Assembly: GCA_018668695.1 (NCBI GenBank)
Contig: JABJBS010000053.1
Span: forward strand, 1 to 56,082
DNA: 56,082 nucleotides
DNA from: Deltaproteobacteria bacterium
Lineage (GTDB): Bacteria > Myxococcota > XYA12-FULL-58-9 > JABJBS01
Direction: 5' to 3'
In this document: positions 43,466 through 54,411 of the stretch, piece after piece
Layout of the letters: the number at the start of each line of letters is the position of its first letter
How positions within the stretch are numbered: the first letter of the stretch is position 1
Translations under genes and position numbers: made by a program
The notes under the pieces: generated by a model
Seen by the model: only the letters and a program-made list of their open reading frames with translations
Database searches by the model: none
Told to the model about the DNA's origin: nothing

Positions 43466-44272
43466 TTAAGGTCGCTCAACCTTCACGAAACGTGTCATCG
43501 CCCAATGTAACAAACCGGGTGTATGCTGCCCCAAAGAGGCTAGAAAAACACCGTGACCCGTAAATGTATATTCACGCTTTCTTCGCATAATCGCCGTCGC
43601 CATCACTTTGGCAGCTTTGTCAGCACGCCACATCAACTTGCTGGGCCGGCGGTCTTCTCGATCCGGGTGAAATACTCCGTTGTTATCGACTTGATTGATT
43701 TCACTTGAAACCAAACCTGGGAGTAAGTTGGTAAGCGTTACACCGCTACCATGCAGCTCAAGCTGAAGTGAGCGGCAAAGACCAACCAATGCAAATTTTG
43801 ATGAGACATACGGCGAGGACTTAGACATCGCGATTTTGCCCATGACACTCGATACAACAGCCAAGCGCCCATTCGTTTTCTCAATCTCAGGCAATGCCGC
43901 CTGGAGCGTATGAACAACGCCAAGCACATTGGTATCAAATTGTCCCTTCCACTGTTCGGGACTGATTTTTTCAAACTTGCCAGCGACACCAAAACCAGCG
44001 TTCGCAACCACAATATCAAGCTTGCCAAAATGCCCGACGACTTCAGCCACCGACTTTTTAACCGCCTCGGAATCGGTCACGTCACAAACTACGGACAGAA
44101 CGCTCTGGGAATCACTGCTTAATTCCGCCGCGGTCTCCTGAAGTTTTTCCAGCCTTCGACCAGAGATCGCAACTTTCGCTCCGCGGTCTAAAAACTCCTT
44201 GGCCAAAGCCTTACCAATTCCAGAACCACCGCCAGTTATCCACACTACGTGCTCATTACAGTCTATAGCCAT
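43466..44272 (-). CDS. Short-chain dehydrogenase/reductase
   Basis: A 268-residue classical SDR. NAD(P) motif TGGGSGIG at 13-20, NAG at 91-93, catalytic Ser141 or Ser142, Tyr155 and Lys159 in YVSSK. GRR after the second strand (SGRRLEK) favours NADPH. C-terminal length and a mobile hydrophobic tail (LHWAMTRF) resemble long-chain or retinol-type reductases; the substrate is not known. It is followed by a lipoprotein gene after one base and lies 80 bases downstream of the giant kinase gene. Confidence 0.92.
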   Translation of the reverse strand: MAIDCNEHVVWITGGGSGIGKALAKEFLDRGAKVAISGRRLEKLQETAAELSSDSQSVLSVVCDVTDSEAVKKSVAEVVGHFGKLDIVVANAGFGVAGKFEKISPEQWKGQFDTNVLGVVHTLQAALPEIEKTNGRLAVVSSVMGKIAMSKSSPYVSSKFALVGLCRSLQLELHGSGVTLTNLLPGLVSSEINQVDNNGVFHPDREDRRPSKLMWRADKAAKVMATAIMRRKREYTFTGHGVFLASLGQHTPGLLHWAMTRFVKVERP

Positions 44273-44352
44273 GTGACTACCCTTTCATTATGAAAGGCTG
44301 CATAACCCGTGAATTGAATATTTAGAAGTGCTCTGGAGCAATTGAGGTAAAA

Positions 44353-47300
44353 TTATGACACCAAACTGGTGATCGCCTCCGAAAAGTCCAATTGCTTGAA
44401 GGGCTTCGTTATATAGTGGTCCATACCTGCCGCGAGACAATTTTCACGATCTCCAGTCATAGCGTTGGCTGTCATCGCCACAATCGGCAATCTTTTACCT
44501 TCAGCCTCGTTACCACGAATGGTTCGCGTTGCCGTATAGCCATCCATTTCAGGCATCTGGCAGTCCATAAATACGATGTCGTAATCTTCGGCCTTTACTT
44601 GGTTAACGGCAAGCAAGCCGTTGGACACTACGTCGACACGGTGGCCCAGCTTCTGTAAGAACTTCGATGCCAGTTTTTGATTAACAACGTTATCGTCTAC
44701 GACCAAAACCCGTAATCCTTCGGTATTTTCTTCCGCTTCTGCTTTCGCAGGCGGTGACGCTTCAACCGAAACTTTCGGTACCCATGTTTCAATATTACGT
44801 TCAAAATCCGCCTTCTTAAACGGCTTTGTCATGTAATCATCCATACCGGAATCTAAACATCGCTCCCGATCACCAGTCATCGCATTGGCAGTCATCGCAA
44901 CAATTGGCAGCCGCTTATCTTTTGGTTCCCAATTTCGGATACTCTTCGTAGCGGTGTAACCATCCATCACCGGCATCTGACAATCCATAAACACGATGTC
45001 ATATTGGCTTTTTTGAACCTGCTCAAAACCCAGCTGGCCGTTCACAGCAATGTCGACATGGTGACCCAGCTTTTGGATCATCTTCGCCGCGAGTTTTTGA
45101 TTGACGAGATTATCATCCACAACCAAGATATTGAGACCATTCCCACGCGCCTCTTCGACTATAGGCTTCTTCGCCGAAGCCTCTTGAACCTTAGCCTCAA
45201 CCACCGCCTCAGCTTTTGGAGTTATCCTCGGGGCAGGTTCTAAGCAAACCTCCAAAGCAGCCAGTAGACGTGCAATACGGGCAGGTTTTGCGAGTACAGA
45301 GCGGCAGCCAAGCTGACCCAACCGCTTACGCTCTGTAAGGCGACCAGCACCGACCAAACCGATAAGCTCCGTGCCCATCGAGCGAGGGTCCTTGCGTAAT
45401 TTCTCGAACAACATGACGTCATCGACCGGAGCTTCAAATATAACAGCTAAGAATTTTTCGTCGTTCTCACGTGCTTGATTGATAGCATTTAGAATTTGGT
45501 CTAGCTCGGGCTCAATCGCCACGGAGCGGATCTCGTGATAGTTTAGACTGCGGACCATGGTCGCAACTATCTCAGGATGGCGACTGGCAATAAGTACAGA
45601 GCTTTGTTTCAATTTCTCAGGAATCAAAAGTGCTGGCTCTGGAGAGTCGGCCAATTCGAAGGGAACCTCAATTGAGAATACAGAGCCTTTGCCCAGCTCA
45701 CTCGTCACGCGAACATCACCGCCCATCAAACCAGCAAGGTGTTTGGAGATAGAAAGACCGAGCCCTGTTCCACCAAACTTACGGGTTGTGGATTCACTGG
45801 CTTGACTAAACTCCTCAAAAATTGCGTCCAAGCGGTCTGCTGGTATTCCTATTCCAGTATCTACAATATCTAATCGAATCAGCTCCTTGTTGTCGGATCG
45901 AGCTTCACTGGAAACACGAATTGCAACATGGCCATTTTCGGTAAACTTGATGGCGTTGCCCGCAAGGTTTGTAAGAATTTGCCGGATACGCCCAGGATCT
46001 CCAAGCACACCTGAGGGGATAGAGGGGTCATAATCAACAACCATCTCAATCGACTTTTCATCGGAACGGCTCGACATCAATTCGGCAACATCTTCTACCG
46101 CCAATCTTAAGTCCATCGGAATCGTTTCAATCTCAAGCTTACCGGCCTCGATTTTTGAGAAATCGAGAATATCGTTGACGATACGCAGCAGAGTTTTCGC
46201 GCAAGAATCTATGGAGCCGAGGTATTCACGTTGTTCTTCCCGTAAATCCGTATCACCCAATAAAGACGCCATTCCCAAAACACCGTTCATCGGCGTTCGA
46301 ATCTCATGACTCATATTGGCCAAGAACGTACTCTTCATATGAGAGGCCTGCTCGGCCATAACTCGGGACTGCTCAAGGTCATATGCTTTACGCTCGAGTT
46401 CATGACGCTGAAATTCACCTTGTACCGAACGGGCCGTCTCTTGAGAGATTGCAATAAAGCTGGCGATGATACTCAGTACTTCACCGTCTTTCTCAGTAAA
46501 GACGCCTTTCGCAGTTCGGTTGTCAAAATAGACAACACCAAGGAGACGGTCATGCAACATGAGTGGAGCAGCCATGACACTGCGCAAATCGTAAGTAATG
46601 ATACTGTCTGAAGCTGCTACAGGACCTCGTCCTGTACCCGTAACAACAATCGTGGTGTTGGACCGTGCAACTTGTTTAACAACACTCGTACTGTAATCCG
46701 TCGGCTTAACGATTTCTTGTTGTGCTTGATCTCGGCCCACATGGAAAGCCAAGTCCCCATCTTTGTTCGTCAGAAAGAGCAGACCTCGTTCCGCATTCAT
46801 CAAACGAATGGTTTCATCCAGGGCAACTTCCGCCTGCTCCTCAGGGTCTAGAACGCGAGCCGTCGCTGTACCAACCTGCATAATTGCATCGAGCTGTTGC
46901 TGAAATCGCCAAGTCCCAACTGTATTGGAATCCATGACCTGAGTTGGGACCACAGTTTGCCCACCACTTAACTGTGGGAACTCCATACGTAACCGCCGAG
47001 CACGGTCAGTCCAACTGTTATCAATACATAGAGCAAGCGCCGCTTGAGATGCCAACATCGCTCCTGCGGTGTTGCCTCGGCCCCATAAGAGATGTGCTTT
47101 TTGCCGTGTTGACTCATAAAGGGACCAGGCCCCATTTACCTCGTGAGACATCTCTTCACAAAGAGCGATTGCTTGACGTGACTTCTTCACATCCCCGTCT
47201 ATCCGGGCAAGGCCCGCCACAACCGCATGATAGTGACATTTGAAAAAGGGGACGCTCGCCGCCTCCTTTAAGAGCTTCAGCGCTTCAACCAAATCTCGTC

Positions 47301-50300
47301 TATCGGCAGCACGGGTGTCTCGAGTTGTAATTTCGTAACGTCTCAATCTGAGATAAGCCAACGAAACGTAAAAAGACTTAATATAGTAAGGTACTTTTCG
47401 TGGCCTCGGGGCGACTGTCAAGAACGCTTCGACACAGGACAATAGCCTTGGATTCGTATCTCCCGTTTCAGCCAAACAGAGTGCAACTGCGCCGTAGATG
47501 CGGCACAAAGAATAACGGTCTCGTGGCGATAGGTTCTTTGTACGCCGAACAGCCTCCTCGGCCACCGCAAGAGCTTCACGGTGTTGCCCCAAGAGTGCCT
47601 TTGACTGTGCTTCAAATAAATCAAAAACGTGGAAAAACTCGGGATCGGAATCTTCAGATTGCCCCATCTGCTCTAACTGCCAGCGACCCTCACCGATGGC
47701 TTGAAGGGAAGCGCTCGCCCGGCCTTGCATCAAGAAATGAAATGCGCGAACCACATGAGTCGCATTGAGAAGCCAAGGGTCCAAAGTACCCGCATAGCGG
47801 CGCAATCTTTCAGATTCAGCCTGACTTGCTCGAACATCTCCGACATACGCGCTCACGAAAGTAATTGTAAGGCTGGTTCTGGCCCGCAGCGTTGGCATAT
47901 CGAGCCAATCTGAAACTTCCTGGGTTCTGCGAATAAAACTAAAGGCCGCTTTCTTTAGCCCCATCACCGCACACGCTGCCGACAGCGCGGAGTAACCTTT
48001 CACCATCTCGAGTGACGGCCCTAAACGCTCAGCAATAACGAGTTCTTTAAGAACTTGGTGCAACATACCTGGACCGTTAAATTCATAATAGGACAGGGTT
48101 GCAGTGCGATCTAAAAGGTCCGCCAATAAACGCAGTCGCCCTTTTTCGCTTTTACTGGTAGGTTTTCGAAACCAACCCAATTTTTTAAATAACGGAATTG
48201 AAGCCCAGCGAAGAAACGCACCCGCCAAAGTGAGAGGCGTGGTATGGGGCATACTGGTGCCAAGTTCTTTGAAAGCTGCTTTGATATCTGCTCGCGCTTT
48301 ATCAAATTCATAACGACTACCTGCCAACTGGGACGATTGAACCAGTATACGCGTACGCGTCAGGGGATCTTGAATTCCTGCCAGTGCTTGGTCAAATAAC
48401 TCTCGTGCTTCTTTGAGCCGCTTCGTCTTAACACAAGCTTCACCCATCCATCGAGCGAGTTCCGCTCCTTCGGGCACAACCTCATAACCCGAACGGGGAA
48501 GGAATAACCGGGCGGTTGTGAAGTATCTTAACGCGCGGTCTGAATCGTTATCGATGACGGCACGGCATCCAGCTTGTTTGTTGGTCTCATAAACACGTGC
48601 AGGCGCTTCCTCAGTATACCCTGCAGCATAGTGCTCTGCCAGAGCGTAGATATGGCCGGGAATTGAAATATCCATTTGCTCAAGGGCCAGCGCCAAGTCT
48701 TGATGCGTTCGCTTAATCTGTTCATCGGCTTGTTGCTCTAAAAGAGCGATGCGAACCCTATCGTGAATGAAGACATAGTGGTCTCGTTTGCCCGTTGTAT
48801 CCAGTAAACGAGCTGCAGAGGCTTCCGCCACTGCATGGTAAACGGCATTTTGTTCCTCGGTATGCAACTCGTTAAGTAAACGTGCATCAAAACGAGCACC
48901 AACAACTGCCGCTTGACGTAAAACAACCAAAGTGTCCTGAGACAGCTCACGCAGGCGATGCAGACTGATATCGAGCACGTTATCGGGTAGGTTTAATTTC
49001 TCAAGCCCAGCAGTATCGAGTTTCCATTCTCCCCAGTGAGGCAAAAGAACACCTTGCATCAGCATAGCCCGCAAACATTCCCCAACCGCCATTGGGTTTC
49101 CTTCGGAGCGAGTCATTAACTGACTTACCAAATCGGGCGGCAACGTTTCACTGGCAAGCTGCTGAGAGACCATTGCGCTTACCTGCTCTGCATTGAGGTT
49201 ACCCAAAACAACCCGGCTAAAATAATAACCACCTACAAGGTCTCGGAGTTTTTTCGCGGTCGCATTAGAGATGTCGTCTCGGCGAATGCTTGTATAAATA
49301 ACAAGACCGGTCCCGGAGAGTTGCCGGATTAGTCTGGTTAAGAATTGCCAGGAGCCCTGGTCACACCACTGCAATTCATCGATCACAACACAAGCACCGC
49401 GGCCACCACCGGCAAGTCGGAATAGAAAATCGGCAACAGCTTGGTGCTCCTGGGCATCGTCGCTGCTGTCGCCCTCTTCGGCCTGACCGGTCTTTCCAAA
49501 CAACTTCTCTAGTTCATACGAAAAGCCAACCAAGTCACTCCGGCCATCTTCACCCGCTTCGACGATTCGCTCACGTAGAGCTTGAGCTGCGGGGTTTGAG
49601 CCCGCGGCTTGACATGAAATCATGCCATCAATGGCCCGCCTAAAGACTTCCAGGGGCAGACCACCTTCAGAGCTGCACCGGGCAACCATCACTGGCACTC
49701 CAGCGTCGGCCAGCTGCTGTAAATGGTTGTTTAGGAGATGTGTTCGCCCCGCGCCGGAATCTCCTTCAATCATGGCTACGGCGCCACTTCCAAGATGCCC
49801 ACGGTCCCAAACTTGTTGTAACTGCTTGAGCTGTTCTTTTCGGCCGACGGCCACAGCTTGTGGCGTCCGAAAACGAGAATCGATTGAATCAAGATAAACA
49901 GTTTTATTACCATCCAGTAGCTCGTTGAGAAACGGCAATTGAACAAGGTCACTCGCTAAGCCAGCGGCATTTTGGTAGCGGTCGTCTGGGTCTTTTGCCA
50001 AGAGCCGCGCGACAATCATCGCGAGACCATCGCTTACATCGCCTCGTAGCCCTCGAACATCCGGCGCGGCCACAACTGCATGCATTCTCAATAAGTCACC
50101 AACATCCTTCGCTTGAAACGGAAGTTGGCCTGTGAGGCATTCAAAAATCAATACACCGAGAGCGTAAAGGTCAGCACGTCCATCGACGGGTCTTTCGAGC
50201 ATTCCCGTTTGCTCGGGCGCAGAATACTGAAAAGTTCCTGCAACAACAGAATCAGCGGTGCCTGTAGCGACCGAAGAGATGCCATAATCGATGAGGCGAG

Positions 50301-50733
50301 CTCTGCCCTTGTCCGACAGTATAACGTTGCGTGGTTTCACATCCCGGTGAACAAGATTGGCGAGGTGCAGGGTGCCCAGTCCGCTGGCCAAATCGATTGC
50401 AACGCGGACAACCTCGCTTTCGGAAAGTGGATTTTTTTCAATTTCTGCGGCTAAACTTGTGCCGCCCATAAATTCCATGACGAGGTAGGGACAATCATCG
50501 GCCTCGCCCACCTCATACACTCTCGGTAATGCCGGGTGACGAACCTGCGCAACGATAGCTGCTTCCCGAATAAAATTAATTCGCCGGGATTCGTCTTCTA
50601 GATCTTCGATCCTGGGTAGCTTAACTGCGTAATCTTCATCACCGCGCTTGGCTTTGTATACAATGGAATGCGCACCCTGCCCCACCATGATGTCGAGCTC
50701 TAAACCTGGGATATGAACATTCGTTTGGGCCAT
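44353..50733 (-). CDS. Giant Ser/Thr kinase - AAA ATPase - GAF - hybrid histidine kinase
   Basis: A 2,126-residue cytoplasmic signalling protein. Domains: Ser/Thr kinase 10-265 (Lys38, HRDVKPRN at 129-136, DYG in place of DFG at 149-151); AAA-type ATPase from about 295 (Walker A GDSGAGRT at 324-331, Walker B with [10 protein letters not shown]); a helical TPR-like stretch of roughly 600 residues; GAF about 1285-1430; HisKA with [16 protein letters not shown] (His near 1473); HATPase with [13 protein letters not shown] and DTGIGIP (1595-1625); a degenerate receiver (about 1710-1830) that lacks the phospho-Asp; and two complete receivers with VFMDCQMP (Asp near 1914 and 2056). No membrane helix. 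The arrangement is that of the multi-sensor multi-kinases of Myxococcota and cyanobacteria. Probably upstream of the SDR and lipoprotein genes. Confidence 0.95.
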   Translation of the reverse strand: MAQTNVHIPGLELDIMVGQGAHSIVYKAKRGDEDYAVKLPRIEDLEDESRRINFIREAAIVAQVRHPALPRVYEVGEADDCPYLVMEFMGGTSLAAEIEKNPLSESEVVRVAIDLASGLGTLHLANLVHRDVKPRNVILSDKGRARLIDYGISSVATGTADSVVAGTFQYSAPEQTGMLERPVDGRADLYALGVLIFECLTGQLPFQAKDVGDLLRMHAVVAAPDVRGLRGDVSDGLAMIVARLLAKDPDDRYQNAAGLASDLVQLPFLNELLDGNKTVYLDSIDSRFRTPQAVAVGRKEQLKQLQQVWDRGHLGSGAVAMIEGDSGAGRTHLLNNHLQQLADAGVPVMVARCSSEGGLPLEVFRRAIDGMISCQAAGSNPAAQALRERIVEAGEDGRSDLVGFSYELEKLFGKTGQAEEGDSSDDAQEHQAVADFLFRLAGGGRGACVVIDELQWCDQGSWQFLTRLIRQLSGTGLVIYTSIRRDDISNATAKKLRDLVGGYYFSRVVLGNLNAEQVSAMVSQQLASETLPPDLVSQLMTRSEGNPMAVGECLRAMLMQGVLLPHWGEWKLDTAGLEKLNLPDNVLDISLHRLRELSQDTLVVLRQAAVVGARFDARLLNELHTEEQNAVYHAVAEASAARLLDTTGKRDHYVFIHDRVRIALLEQQADEQIKRTHQDLALALEQMDISIPGHIYALAEHYAAGYTEEAPARVYETNKQAGCRAVIDNDSDRALRYFTTARLFLPRSGYEVVPEGAELARWMGEACVKTKRLKEARELFDQALAGIQDPLTRTRILVQSSQLAGSRYEFDKARADIKAAFKELGTSMPHTTPLTLAGAFLRWASIPLFKKLGWFRKPTSKSEKGRLRLLADLLDRTATLSYYEFNGPGMLHQVLKELVIAERLGPSLEMVKGYSALSAACAVMGLKKAAFSFIRRTQEVSDWLDMPTLRARTSLTITFVSAYVGDVRASQAESERLRRYAGTLDPWLLNATHVVRAFHFLMQGRASASLQAIGEGRWQLEQMGQSEDSDPEFFHVFDLFEAQSKALLGQHREALAVAEEAVRRTKNLSPRDRYSLCRIYGAVALCLAETGDTNPRLLSCVEAFLTVAPRPRKVPYYIKSFYVSLAYLRLRRYEITTRDTRAADRRDLVEALKLLKEAASVPFFKCHYHAVVAGLARIDGDVKKSRQAIALCEEMSHEVNGAWSLYESTRQKAHLLWGRGNTAGAMLASQAALALCIDNSWTDRARRLRMEFPQLSGGQTVVPTQVMDSNTVGTWRFQQQLDAIMQVGTATARVLDPEEQAEVALDETIRLMNAERGLLFLTNKDGDLAFHVGRDQAQQEIVKPTDYSTSVVKQVARSNTTIVVTGTGRGPVAASDSIITYDLRSVMAAPLMLHDRLLGVVYFDNRTAKGVFTEKDGEVLSIIASFIAISQETARSVQGEFQRHELERKAYDLEQSRVMAEQASHMKSTFLANMSHEIRTPMNGVLGMASLLGDTDLREEQREYLGSIDSCAKTLLRIVNDILDFSKIEAGKLEIETIPMDLRLAVEDVAELMSSRSDEKSIEMVVDYDPSIPSGVLGDPGRIRQILTNLAGNAIKFTENGHVAIRVSSEARSDNKELIRLDIVDTGIGIPADRLDAIFEEFSQASESTTRKFGGTGLGLSISKHLAGLMGGDVRVTSELGKGSVFSIEVPFELADSPEPALLIPEKLKQSSVLIASRHPEIVATMVRSLNYHEIRSVAIEPELDQILNAINQARENDEKFLAVIFEAPVDDVMLFEKLRKDPRSMGTELIGLVGAGRLTERKRLGQLGCRSVLAKPARIARLLAALEVCLEPAPRITPKAEAVVEAKVQEASAKKPIVEEARGNGLNILVVDDNLVNQKLAAKMIQKLGHHVDIAVNGQLGFEQVQKSQYDIVFMDCQMPVMDGYTATKSIRNWEPKDKRLPIVAMTANAMTGDRERCLDSGMDDYMTKPFKKADFERNIETWVPKVSVEASPPAKAEAEENTEGLRVLVVDDNVVNQKLASKFLQKLGHRVDVVSNGLLAVNQVKAEDYDIVFMDCQMPEMDGYTATRTIRGNEAEGKRLPIVAMTANAMTGDRENCLAAGMDHYITKPFKQLDFSEAITSLVS

Positions 50734-50754
50734 ACTTTACATTTCTTTCCAGTA

Positions 50755-50770
50755 GACCAATAGGTTGGTC
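50755..50770. promoter_or_regulatory. Inverted repeat upstream of the giant kinase
   Basis: gaccaa and ttggtc are perfect arms around tagg, 21 bases before the ATG of the giant kinase. It could be an operator or a leader hairpin near the ribosome-binding site. No Shine-Dalgarno is clear at this start. Confidence 0.35.
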
Positions 50771-50820
50771 GTGGCAGTCGTGGATGAGAATATCAACCAC
50801 TTAAGAGCGGTTCCAGCGCC

Positions 50821-50850
50821 TTGACGCCTTTAAACCCTGAAAATTAAAGA
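50821..50850 (+). promoter_or_regulatory. Possible sigma70-type promoter for the lipoprotein-sppA unit
   Basis: TTGACG at 50821 is followed, after 18 bases, by TAAAGA. The -10 overlaps a 6-bp inverted repeat (aaaatt-aaag-aatttt, 50840-50855) that could be a regulator site. Assignment is by consensus and position only. Confidence 0.3.
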
Positions 50851-50990
50851 ATTTTCTGTATTCGATACCGCTTTTAGCCCGTGAGATGAGTCTTGACATC
50901 GAATCGCAGAGCACCATATCCAAGGCAGACGTTTATCTTAGCAGGGTAAGAAGAAATGGACTTTCTCTGCTTTTAAAGGGGTACACCGCG

Positions 50991-51458
50991 TTGATTCACC
51001 GACTATTGATTTATCTATCTTTTACCTTCTTGGCCCTTACCCAGGCTGGGTGCACTCCAAGCACACCTACAAGCCCTCCACCTCCGGAGGCCCCAGCTAA
51101 GGAAGAAGTCGCATCGTCCTCATCCAAAATGGTTCGTGTACTTCGTGACTCCCTGCCAGACGGCGCACCAAAATGGCTCAAAACGCGCATCACGACCTCC
51201 ACTCAGAATAAGCAGCCAACGCTTATCGCCACGGGGGTCGTTTTCGGTATTCCCAATCGTGAGCTGGCAATCAATGCTGCATCAAGTCGCGCTCTGCATG
51301 AAGTCAGTGCTTGGCTTCAATCATCCAATATCCAAGGGCTCAAAGTGACCGATACCGCGTTCTCAGCGGAAAAGCATTGGGCTGCTGCGCGGGTGCAGGT
51401 GCCACTGCCCAAAGACTGGACCGCTCCAACACCACTTCCAGAAAGCAGACTACCATGA
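50991..51458 (+). CDS. Small lipoprotein, possibly LPP20-like
   Basis: A 155-residue lipoprotein when read from a TTG at 50991, which has AAAGGGG nine bases upstream and puts the lipobox QAGC (Cys22) at a normal distance; an ATG at 50886 would add 35 residues before the signal. The mature part starts with a Pro-rich acidic linker. A segment ATGVVFGIPNRELAINAASS followed by RALHEVSAWL resembles the LPP20 domain of outer-membrane lipoproteins. Its stop overlaps the sppA start by four bases (ATGA), so the two are co-translated. Confidence 0.7.
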   Translation: MIHRLLIYLSFTFLALTQAGCTPSTPTSPPPPEAPAKEEVASSSSKMVRVLRDSLPDGAPKWLKTRITTSTQNKQPTLIATGVVFGIPNRELAINAASSRALHEVSAWLQSSNIQGLKVTDTAFSAEKHWAAARVQVPLPKDWTAPTPLPESRLP

Positions 51459-53140
51459 AAAAATTTCTATGGGCGATGGGAGTATTTGGGTTCATCGTAT
51501 GCTTGGCCGTATCCCTGCGTGTTACACAGGCCAAAGGCGACAAGGTTCTCAAGCTCGAGTTTCATGGGGCCATTGAAGAGCTCCAAAGTAACGATATTTT
51601 GGGAGCACTTTCTGGAAACGCCAGTCAGTCCATCCATACCATTACGTCAAACATCCGGCGAGCAGCCAAAGACCCAGAAATCCAAGGAATCTTTTTCCAC
51701 ATCAGCAATGTGCAAATAGGAATCGCCCAGCTTCAAGATGTTGCCGATGCGATGGCCGTGTTTAAAAAGAGCGGTAAATGGAGTGTGTCCTACCTTGATA
51801 CCGCCGGGGAATTTTCATCGGGCAATGTACCTTTCTGCCTGGCATCTACAACAGACTCGATTACCATTTCGCCCACCGGCTCCGTTAACCTGATGGGGCT
51901 TCGAGCAGAGTCAGCGTTCTTCAAGAAAACGCTTGAACTCATGGACATCGATGTACTCGTCGAGCAACGTCACGAATATAAGAATGCCGCTGCACCCTTT
52001 GCTGAAGAAAAATATACAGAAGCTCATCTTGAGGCGACCAAAAGCCTGCTTGAAGATGTCCAATCGGCACTTATCCAATTGCTTGCCACCCATCGCGGTA
52101 TTGATAACAACGTCGCCAGGGCTTGGTTTGAAGAAGGTCCCTACAGCGTCGCTCAGGCACGCGAAAAAGGAATCATTCAAACTGCTGGCTATTACGACCA
52201 AGTGCTCGATGACATCGAAGGCCGTATGGTTGACGACTGGGAGACTGTCTCACTGGATAAATACCGTGAAACGGGCAAACTCTATCAAGGCGCTGTGCCT
52301 GTAGCCTTGGTCATAGCCGAAGGTTCCATTCACCGCGGGGAAAGCAGCGCAGATCCAAGTATTGGGTCAGATACGCTTACCCGAGCTATCCGCAATGCTC
52401 GAAAAGACGGCGTGGCCGGCTTACTGCTTCGAGTCGACAGCCCCGGCGGGTCGGTCATAGCCAGTGACGTCATTCGACGCGAAATCGAACTAACCAAAGC
52501 AGCTGGCATCCCAGTCGTGGTTTCAATGGGTAACTTAGCCGCATCCGGTGGGTACTACATCAGCCTGGATGCCGATTATATCGTCGCACAGGCGGGCACG
52601 ATTACGGGCAGCATTGGAGTCATTGCGATGCTCACATCGCTGCACCGTACGCTGAAGAACAACTTCAAGGTGAGCTTCGACAGCTATCAAACGATGGAAA
52701 ACGGAGATGCGTTTTCGATGACCGAGCTCCCGCAAGGCCAACGCCTGAAGCGGCTCCAAGAGTCCATCGACTTCATTTATGATGATTTCTTAAACAAGGT
52801 GGCCCAGGGCCGAAAAATGGACATCGAGCAGGTAAAAGAGGTTGCCAAAGGCCGGGTCTGGTCGGGATTAGCGGCTCAAAAAAACGGACTCGTTGATGAA
52901 CTTGGTGATGTTCACCTTGCCCTCGTTCGTCTCCAAGAGCGCATGAAAATCTCAGAGCAGGAAGGTATCCACCTTAAAGTTTATCCTGAAGATGATAACC
53001 CTCTCGCCATGCTTCGCAGTCTAATCGGAGCAAATATCAACCTACCCGAAGAAGTTAAAGTTACATTGGATGCACTCAAACTTTTATCGAATACGGGCGA
53101 TTCAACGCTCCGCGTTCCGACGGTCCCAACGATCCGGTAG
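51455..53140 (+). CDS. sppA: Signal peptide peptidase SppA (long form)
   Basis: A 561-residue S49 protease of the long two-domain type. A single N-terminal membrane anchor (residues 4-25) is followed by two SppA-fold repeats. The catalytic dyad is visible: Lys176 in HEYKNAA and Ser364 in NLAASGGYY, followed by GTITGSIGVI. It digests cleaved signal peptides in the inner membrane. The ATG at 51455 overlaps the previous stop; the ORF extension to 51311 runs inside the lipoprotein gene and is not used. Coupling to a lipoprotein gene suggests a joint envelope role. Confidence 0.94.
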   Translation: MKKFLWAMGVFGFIVCLAVSLRVTQAKGDKVLKLEFHGAIEELQSNDILGALSGNASQSIHTITSNIRRAAKDPEIQGIFFHISNVQIGIAQLQDVADAMAVFKKSGKWSVSYLDTAGEFSSGNVPFCLASTTDSITISPTGSVNLMGLRAESAFFKKTLELMDIDVLVEQRHEYKNAAAPFAEEKYTEAHLEATKSLLEDVQSALIQLLATHRGIDNNVARAWFEEGPYSVAQAREKGIIQTAGYYDQVLDDIEGRMVDDWETVSLDKYRETGKLYQGAVPVALVIAEGSIHRGESSADPSIGSDTLTRAIRNARKDGVAGLLLRVDSPGGSVIASDVIRREIELTKAAGIPVVVSMGNLAASGGYYISLDADYIVAQAGTITGSIGVIAMLTSLHRTLKNNFKVSFDSYQTMENGDAFSMTELPQGQRLKRLQESIDFIYDDFLNKVAQGRKMDIEQVKEVAKGRVWSGLAAQKNGLVDELGDVHLALVRLQERMKISEQEGIHLKVYPEDDNPLAMLRSLIGANINLPEEVKVTLDALKLLSNTGDSTLRVPTVPTIR

Positions 53141-53145
53141 AGACT

Positions 53146-54288
53146 CTAACTGAACTGCTTGACCAGCTCAGACATTCTTCTCAGTACTTCATCGATTTCT
53201 TCGTCGAGCGTATAAAAATGGGGTGAAAAGCGGATCCGCCCGCGCCTCAGAGAAGCCCTCACACCACTTTGCTCCAGTGCTTCATATATAGAACCAGTTA
53301 TTTCACCTGGCCATTTGACAAAAATGCTTCCGCCCCGTGAACCCGCAGGCGGTGATACTTCTGCTCCCAAATCGACACAGCCTTTTTCCAGCCTCTCCTG
53401 CAACTGACCAAGGCGAGTTTCAATAACGTCAAGACCGACTTCATGCAAAAGGTCCAAACAGGCACCGAAGCCGGCAATGAGAGGATAAGCGCTGCTTCCC
53501 TCTTCAAATTTAGATGCGTCTTCTCGAATATCAAATCGCACTGTATCGAAATCAAAAGGCGCGGTCGTACTTTTCCAACCAACGAGAACAGGCCTTAATC
53601 GCGAGAGCTTGGTTTCATCAACAAAGAGTAAACCGATACCACACACTCCCAACATCCATTTATGACTGTCGGCCGCCAAAAAGTCGATTCCAAATTCTTT
53701 CACATCTAAAGGTGCCGAACCGAGCCACTGAATCCCGTCAACACAGAATAAAATATCATGCGCTTTACAAAACTGTCCCAAAGCTTTGAGTTCGGTTTTA
53801 TGCCCGGTAGCAAACTGCACTGCACTTACCGCAAGTAACTTCGTTTTATCGGTTCTTGCTTTCTCCACTGCCGCTAAAGTCACGCCGCCGCCTTCAGGCG
53901 CAACCTCCACCACACGGACCCCGTAGTGGGATAAGTGCTGCCACACATAAACGTTGGATTGATACTCCACTTCAGGACAACAAATGACTTCATCACCTTG
54001 CTGCCAATCGATTCCCTCAGCAACCAGTCCCAAGCCATGGGAAGTGTTACGAACGAAGGTGATTTCATGGGCCTCTGCCCCAACAAGGCGGGCCGCGGAA
54101 TCGCGAACCTTGGCCGCATCCTCTTCCCACGTGGCTCCCATGTGAATGCCACGCCGCGCCAGCTCCAGCATCCAAGCCTGAACCGCCTCGCAAACCGGTA
54201 AAGAGGTCGGGGCCACGCCAGCGTGGTTGAGATAAATGCCCTCTTCACAGATTGGAAAGAGCTTTCGGTAGTCAGAAAGTTTTTTCAT
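53146..54288 (-). CDS. Class V aminotransferase (cysteine desulfurase-like)
   Basis: A 380-residue PLP enzyme. The start reads IYLNHAGVAPTSL; PLP-binding Asp lies in FCVDGIQWLG and cofactor Lys210 in DSHKWML. SRGGSIFVKW replaces the Cys loop of true cysteine desulfurases, so IscS-type sulfur transfer is not supported. The reaction is unknown. It is distantly related to, but clearly different from, the enzyme at 38428. Only five bases separate its stop from that of the convergent sppA gene. Confidence 0.9.
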   Translation of the reverse strand: MKKLSDYRKLFPICEEGIYLNHAGVAPTSLPVCEAVQAWMLELARRGIHMGATWEEDAAKVRDSAARLVGAEAHEITFVRNTSHGLGLVAEGIDWQQGDEVICCPEVEYQSNVYVWQHLSHYGVRVVEVAPEGGGVTLAAVEKARTDKTKLLAVSAVQFATGHKTELKALGQFCKAHDILFCVDGIQWLGSAPLDVKEFGIDFLAADSHKWMLGVCGIGLLFVDETKLSRLRPVLVGWKSTTAPFDFDTVRFDIREDASKFEEGSSAYPLIAGFGACLDLLHEVGLDVIETRLGQLQERLEKGCVDLGAEVSPPAGSRGGSIFVKWPGEITGSIYEALEQSGVRASLRRGRIRFSPHFYTLDEEIDEVLRRMSELVKQFS

Positions 54289-54411
54289 ACCAGTTGTTTA
54301 GAGCAAATCAGACAAGATCTCAAAAAGGGTGGTCAGCTCTTAACCGATAAGGTATGAGCAGCCTTGAATGGAGATTTTAGCCTCCAATACGGGCACATCG
54401 AGGAGTACCAA

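Noticed and set aside
53146-54288. Assignment as IscS/SufS cysteine desulfurase
   Set aside because: The catalytic Cys loop is not present and there are no isc or suf genes near; only class V PLP enzyme is supported.
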